From: URNF01 sp045594105
GTDB taxonomy: Bacteria; Bacillota; Clostridia; Oscillospirales; Acutalibacteraceae
DNA: 17,073 bases
Direction of reading: 5' to 3'
Assembly: GCA_045594105.1 (NCBI GenBank)
Contig: JAZNXY010000111.1
Location: 1-17,073 of the forward strand
Below the pieces are notes generated by a model, which searched no databases, was not told the DNA's origin, and saw only the letters and a program-made list of their open reading frames with translations. Positions 14,101-17,073 of the stretch are shown in pieces. The position numbers and the translations under genes were made by a program. Position 1 is the stretch's first letter. Every line of letters starts with the position of its first letter.

Positions 14101-14910
14101 TCAGCGCCGTTCTTTTTTCGGCTGTTCATTCAGTTTATCCGCACGCATATTGACAATCTGCATAACCAGAATCAGTCCCAGGACGGCAATGAACATCAAA
14201 GCCGCCAATGCATAATATTCGGGCAGGATGCCGCGAATGCGGTTGGTGTAAATCAAGGTGGACAAGGTGTTGACACCACGTCCCTTGGTGAAATACGTAA
14301 TAGTAAAGTCATCAAACGAGATGGTCAGTGCCAACAAAAAGCCGGTTAACACGCCGGGTGCAATATCCGGCAATACCACCTTGCGAAATGCCTTCATAGG
14401 AGAAGCACCGAGGTCCAATGCAGCATGATATACACTCACATCAAACTGCGACAGCTTCGGGTATACGTTCAAAACCACATACGGCAAAATCAAGGTGATA
14501 TGCGAAATGAGCAAGGTTGCTTCGTTCATTCTGCCCACTATAGCAGCGAAAAAAAGCATCAGCGATACACCCGTTACAATATCCGCATTAAGAAGCGGGA
14601 TATTCGCTACAGAGGTAATCACTTTTTGGGTCTTTTTCCGCATAGCCAGCAGACCGACACAAGCCAGCGTGCCGAGCAAGGTAGCCAGTGCCGCCGCAAC
14701 CACACCGAGTACCAACGTGGTCATCAGCGCTTCCATAATGGCTTCGTTTTCAAACAGTGCGATGTATTTTCTGAAAGAAAAACCGCCCCATTCGTATGAG
14801 GAATTGGAATTGTTGAAGGACAAGCCGATCATCAGTGCCACGGGGAAATACAACAGCACAAAAATAAGGGCGATGTATACCGTGCGGAAAACAGGAGATG
14901 CCTTTTTCAT
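14101..14910 (-). CDS. potC: spermidine/putrescine ABC transporter permease PotC
   Basis: This is the second membrane permease of the polyamine importer. The 269-residue protein has about six membrane helices: an N-terminal one (VYIALIFVLLYFPVALMIGLSF), then LVLGVVAAALATLLGTLACVGLL, and a last one near residues 230-255. The EAA cytoplasmic loop that contacts the ATPase reads YHAALDLGASPMKAFRKVVLPD. Length is close to E. coli PotC (264). The ATG 14910 overlaps the potB stop (ATGA), so translation is likely coupled, and an AGGGGG lies 12 bases upstream. Its closest relatives in clostridial pot operons have the same order A-B-C-D. Confidence 0.95.
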   Translation of the reverse strand: MKKASPVFRTVYIALIFVLLYFPVALMIGLSFNNSNSSYEWGGFSFRKYIALFENEAIMEALMTTLVLGVVAAALATLLGTLACVGLLAMRKKTQKVITSVANIPLLNADIVTGVSLMLFFAAIVGRMNEATLLISHITLILPYVVLNVYPKLSQFDVSVYHAALDLGASPMKAFRKVVLPDIAPGVLTGFLLALTISFDDFTITYFTKGRGVNTLSTLIYTNRIRGILPEYYALAALMFIAVLGLILVMQIVNMRADKLNEQPKKERR

Positions 14911-15731
14911 AACAGCACGGCACCCCCTTCCGTCTCAGCGTCGCCACCGGTCAAAAGGGAACTGATAATGGTAAAGGCCATCAGTATCAGTGCAAGGCCG
15001 GACCCCGCATAGTAGTGTCCCTTGGTGAAGCTCATCTCCACTACGTTGCCAATCAGCATAATCTTACCGCCGCCCAGCATTTCCGCAATAGCAAAATCGG
15101 AAATAGCAGGAACAAACACCATGGTGATACCACTCACAAGACCCGGCAGGGACAGCGGAAAGCTCACCTTAAAGAAGGTGCGTACCGTACCCGCTCCCAA
15201 ATCCTTGGAAGCATTGACAAGGTCGGGGTCAATACGTGAAACGGTATTATAAATAGGCAACAGCATAAACGGAAAATAGTCATACACCATGCCGATGAGG
15301 ATAGCGCCAAAGGTATTGGCAACGTGCATTTTACCCAGTCCTAACGAGGACAGCAAGAAGTTAATAATGCCGTTGTCCTCCAAAATGACGTTGATTGCCA
15401 CCATCTGCAGCATAAAGTTCATCCACATCGGCAGAATGAACAGAAAGATAAATACTCTCTGCTTTTTCGCACCAAGCTTTGCCAGACACACCGCCAGCGG
15501 ATATGCCAGCGACAAACAGATAGCGGTTGCCAAAAATGCAAGCAGCAGCGTATATCCCGCCGCTTTCAGATTCGCACTGTCGGTAACGGCACCGACAATG
15601 TTATCAAACGTAAACTTGCCTGTGGCTGTTGTAAAGGCATAGTACACAATGGTGATCAGCGGAATCACAATAAAGCCCACAATCCATACAAGGTACGGAC
15701 CGGACAGCCACATACTTTTCTTATTCGTCAA
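14907..15731 (-). CDS. potB: spermidine/putrescine ABC transporter permease PotB
   Basis: This is the first permease of the importer. The ~274-residue protein (E. coli PotB 285) has a basic start (TNKKSMW), a first helix LVWIVGFIVIPLITIVYYAF, further helices around AGYTLLLAFLATAICLSLAYPLAVCL and IFLFILPMWMNFMLQMVAINVIL, and the EAA loop VNASKDLGAGTVRTFFKVSFPLS. The reading frame is open to an ATG at 15749, but AGGAGG lies within it at 15741-15746. That favours TTG 15731 (9 bases) or GTG 15734 (6 bases). With TTG the gene overlaps the end of potA by 11 bases, so coupling is likely. The last ~12 residues after SSLLTGG are unusually acidic/glycine-rich for the family, and it ends at the ATGA overlap with potC. 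Confidence 0.93.
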   Translation of the reverse strand: MTNKKSMWLSGPYLVWIVGFIVIPLITIVYYAFTTATGKFTFDNIVGAVTDSANLKAAGYTLLLAFLATAICLSLAYPLAVCLAKLGAKKQRVFIFLFILPMWMNFMLQMVAINVILEDNGIINFLLSSLGLGKMHVANTFGAILIGMVYDYFPFMLLPIYNTVSRIDPDLVNASKDLGAGTVRTFFKVSFPLSLPGLVSGITMVFVPAISDFAIAEMLGGGKIMLIGNVVEMSFTKGHYYAGSGLALILMAFTIISSLLTGGDAETEGGAVLL

Positions 15732-16797
15732 CACTTGCCGCCTCCTCATCTTCGGAACGCGGCTTATGCATAATCTGGATGTTTTCCGGCTCTACGTAAA
15801 TACCAACCTCGGTGCCTACCGGCTCCATTTTGGTGCTGTGGACAAGCCACTCATAGCCGTGTGCCAGCACATCCATTTCATAATGCACACCCTTGAATAT
15901 GACCGAGGTGACAACACCCTTCATTTCACTCTTTTCGGGAGCTGTCAGGATAACGTCCTCGGGGCGGATAACTACGTCAACAGGGGTGTCGTTACCAAAG
16001 CCCGTATCAACGCAGGGGAAATTCACACCGAAAATGTTCACAAGACAATCCCGTACCATGATGCCGTCCATAATATTACTGTCACCGATAAAGTCGGCAA
16101 CAAACGCATTTTTCGGCTCGTTATATATATCCTCAGGCGTACCTATCTGCTGAATAATACCCTGGTTCATAATGGCAATAGTGTCCGAAAGGGTCAATGC
16201 CTCTTCCTGGTCATGGGTAACGTAGATAAAGGTAATACCCGCCTGCTTGTGTATATTTTTCAACTCATACTGCATATCCTGACGCATCTTGAAATCCAAT
16301 GCGCCAAGCGGCTCGTCCAGCAACAACACACGCGGCTTATTCACCAACGCGCGTGCAATCGCAATACGCTGCTGCTGACCGCCCGACAAAGAGGTGACAG
16401 AACGCTTCTCAAAGCCGGAAAGACCGACTAAAGACAGCATCTCCCCTACCTGATTTCTGATTTCGCTTTCGGGCGTGTTTTTAATCCGCAGACCGAACGC
16501 AATATTTTCAAAGACGTTCATGTGCGGAAACAGTGCATATTTCTGGAACACAGTGTTCAGCTGACGTTTGTTAGGCGGCAGATTGGTAATATCCTTGCCG
16601 TCAAAAATCACCTTACCTGTGTCGGGGGTAACAAACCCGCCGATAATTCTAAGCGTCGTGGTTTTTCCACATCCCGACGGACCGAGCAGTGTAATAAACT
16701 CGTTATCTAAAATGTATAAATCGAGATTTTTCAGTACCTGTTCCTGGCCGTAGGACTTAGTAACACCCACCAATTCTATCAGTTTTTCTTTTCTCAT
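15721..16797 (-). CDS. potA: spermidine/putrescine ABC transporter ATP-binding protein PotA
   Basis: This is the ATPase that powers polyamine import. The 358-residue protein has a complete ABC domain: Walker A GPSGCGKTT at about residue 39-47, Q-loop FQKYALFPHMN, the signature LSGGQQQRIAIARAL, Walker B VLLLDEPLGALD, and the switch His in YVTHDQEEAL. After residue ~235 comes the TOBE-type regulatory domain (VVIRPEDVIL is its conserved block). Length is slightly shorter than E. coli PotA (378). The ATG 16797 is 12 bases from AAGGAG (16810-16815), rather far; a second ATG (16802-16804) lies closer but in another frame and gives only 15 codons. It is the first gene of potABCD-GNAT with a strong promoter. 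Confidence 0.96.
   Translation of the reverse strand: MRKEKLIELVGVTKSYGQEQVLKNLDLYILDNEFITLLGPSGCGKTTTLRIIGGFVTPDTGKVIFDGKDITNLPPNKRQLNTVFQKYALFPHMNVFENIAFGLRIKNTPESEIRNQVGEMLSLVGLSGFEKRSVTSLSGGQQQRIAIARALVNKPRVLLLDEPLGALDFKMRQDMQYELKNIHKQAGITFIYVTHDQEEALTLSDTIAIMNQGIIQQIGTPEDIYNEPKNAFVADFIGDSNIMDGIMVRDCLVNIFGVNFPCVDTGFGNDTPVDVVIRPEDVILTAPEKSEMKGVVTSVIFKGVHYEMDVLAHGYEWLVHSTKMEPVGTEVGIYVEPENIQIMHKPRSEDEEAASVDE
15741..15746 (-). promoter_or_regulatory. potB ribosome binding site (decides start)
   Basis: AGGAGG on the minus strand precedes GTG 15734 by 6 and TTG 15731 by 9 bases, and lies inside the longer frame that starts at ATG 15749. It overlaps the end of potA. Confidence 0.65.
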
Positions 16798-16856
16798 TTA
16801 CCATAAATACTCCTTAAACCCCGTATTTCGTGACTTCTGTATTTCTATGACAATGT

Positions 16857-16892
16857 AATTTTGTGAGGGATACACTGCCATTTTACAAAATT
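16857..16892. repeat. 8-bp inverted repeat in the potA leader
   Basis: AATTTTGT (16857-16864) and ACAAAATT (16885-16892) are separated by 20 bases and lie in the ~110-base untranslated leader of potA. It could form an RNA stem, but the arms are A/T-rich. Confidence 0.35.
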
Positions 16893-16912
16893 CGCGGAAA
16901 ATCACAGCGTAT

Positions 16913-16941
16913 ATTATAGCAAAGACGCCATAAAAATGCAA
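16913..16941 (-). promoter_or_regulatory. potABCD-GNAT operon promoter
   Basis: On the minus strand TTGCAT (16936-16941) and a consensus TATAAT (16913-16918) are 17 bases apart, with a TGC extended -10. The predicted transcript starts near 16906 and leaves a leader of about 110 bases before potA. Confidence 0.85.
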
Positions 16942-16971
16942 TAGATTTACATAATTATACTCAATAGATTT
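16939..16971. repeat. direct repeat CAATAGATTT, two copies 23 bp apart
   Basis: The 10-base word occurs at 16939-16948 and 16962-16971. The first copy covers part of the potA -35, and both lie between the two divergent promoters. A regulator binding here could act on either unit. Confidence 0.4.
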
Positions 16972-16995
16972 TTTTGGATTTTTCTTGTGTGTGCA

Positions 16996-17024
16996 TTGAC
17001 AAGTCGTACAACATATTGTATACT
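16996..17024 (+). promoter_or_regulatory. rightward sigma-A promoter at the right edge
   Basis: TTGACA (16996-17001) and TATACT (17019-17024) have a 17-base spacer, a near-consensus promoter. The transcript would begin around 17031, just before the riboswitch-like sequence. GTATAC occurs twice across the -10 (17018-17023 and 17025-17030). Confidence 0.85.
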
Positions 17025-17039
17025 GTATACGAAGCTTTT

Positions 17040-17073
17040 ACATAACTGACGGAATTGCGGAGCACCGCAAGGG
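17040..17073 (+). ncRNA. 5' part of a probable ZTP (pfl) riboswitch, cut by the window end
   Basis: After the promoter the RNA reads ACTGACGGAA, then a 6-bp hairpin TTGCGG-AGCA-CCGCAA (17055-17070), then GGG. This matches the conserved 5' half of ZTP riboswitches, CUGACGGAA followed by a short stem. The 3' half with the CCGCCUGGGC-type motif would be to the right of the window. ZTP riboswitches usually control purine or one-carbon genes such as purH, purE or fhs. Confidence 0.65.

Noticed and set aside
13107..14153. 348-codon open frame on the plus strand across potD
   Set aside because: It is antisense to a complete PotD lipoprotein gene and its translation is low-complexity in style (many R, H, F, I), typical of a shadow.
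15649..16431. 260-codon open frame on the plus strand across potA/potB
   Set aside because: It overlaps two well-supported genes and contains no family motif.
1..17073. search for phage genes, IS ends, CRISPR-like spaced repeats, tRNA or rRNA
   Set aside because: Nothing by eye fits: no transposase, integrase, regularly spaced palindromic repeats or tRNA cloverleaf was recognised.

Overview
The window comes from a spore-forming, low-to-moderate GC Gram-positive bacterium, most likely a member of the Clostridia (Oscillospirales-like at a guess). The evidence is a Firmicutes-type LexA with matching operators, a MazF close to Bacillus EndoA, a SpoVAD sporulation protein, a DUF4364 protein, strong Shine-Dalgarno sites with many TTG/GTG starts, and sigma-A promoters with 17-base spacers. 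It reads as mostly ordinary chromosomal housekeeping DNA with one decayed spot. No phage, IS element, CRISPR array, rRNA or tRNA was seen.

Layout, left to right. lexA (+) has a promoter that carries two LexA-box-like palindromes. It converges on a mazF-type toxin gene (-) that has no antitoxin partner here, and the two share a bidirectional terminator. Divergent from mazF is a three-gene operon (+): a DUF4364 protein, pncB (NAD salvage) and cca (tRNA CCA end), closed by a perfect bidirectional hairpin. Next come two two-gene or single-gene units on the minus strand: a sugar isomerase/epimerase-like TIM barrel followed by a Gfo/Idh/MocA oxidoreductase (5.8-6.7 kb promoter end), and a stand-alone mrp/NBP35 ATPase gene with its own sigma-A promoter. 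Between mrp and prfC lie two head-to-head remnants: the middle of a NagB-type deaminase (-) and the C-terminal DNA-binding half of an AraC-family regulator (+).

prfC (release factor 3, -) follows with a TTG start and a clear sigma-A promoter. spoVAD (-) stands alone, without spoVAC or spoVAE, under what looks like a forespore (sigma-G/F) promoter. The right third is a minus-strand operon potA-potB-potC-potD for spermidine/putrescine uptake. It runs without a visible terminator into a 655-residue protein with an N-terminal GNAT acetyltransferase domain, a large unrecognised middle and two C-terminal membrane helices.

At the extreme right, divergent from potA, a near-consensus promoter reads rightward into the first ~30 bases of what looks like a ZTP (pfl) riboswitch, cut by the window end. 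The gene it controls lies outside. The most interesting points are the GNAT-membrane fusion attached to the polyamine operon, the lone spoVAD with forespore-like promoter, the collapsed nagB/araC pair, the orphan toxin and the truncated riboswitch.
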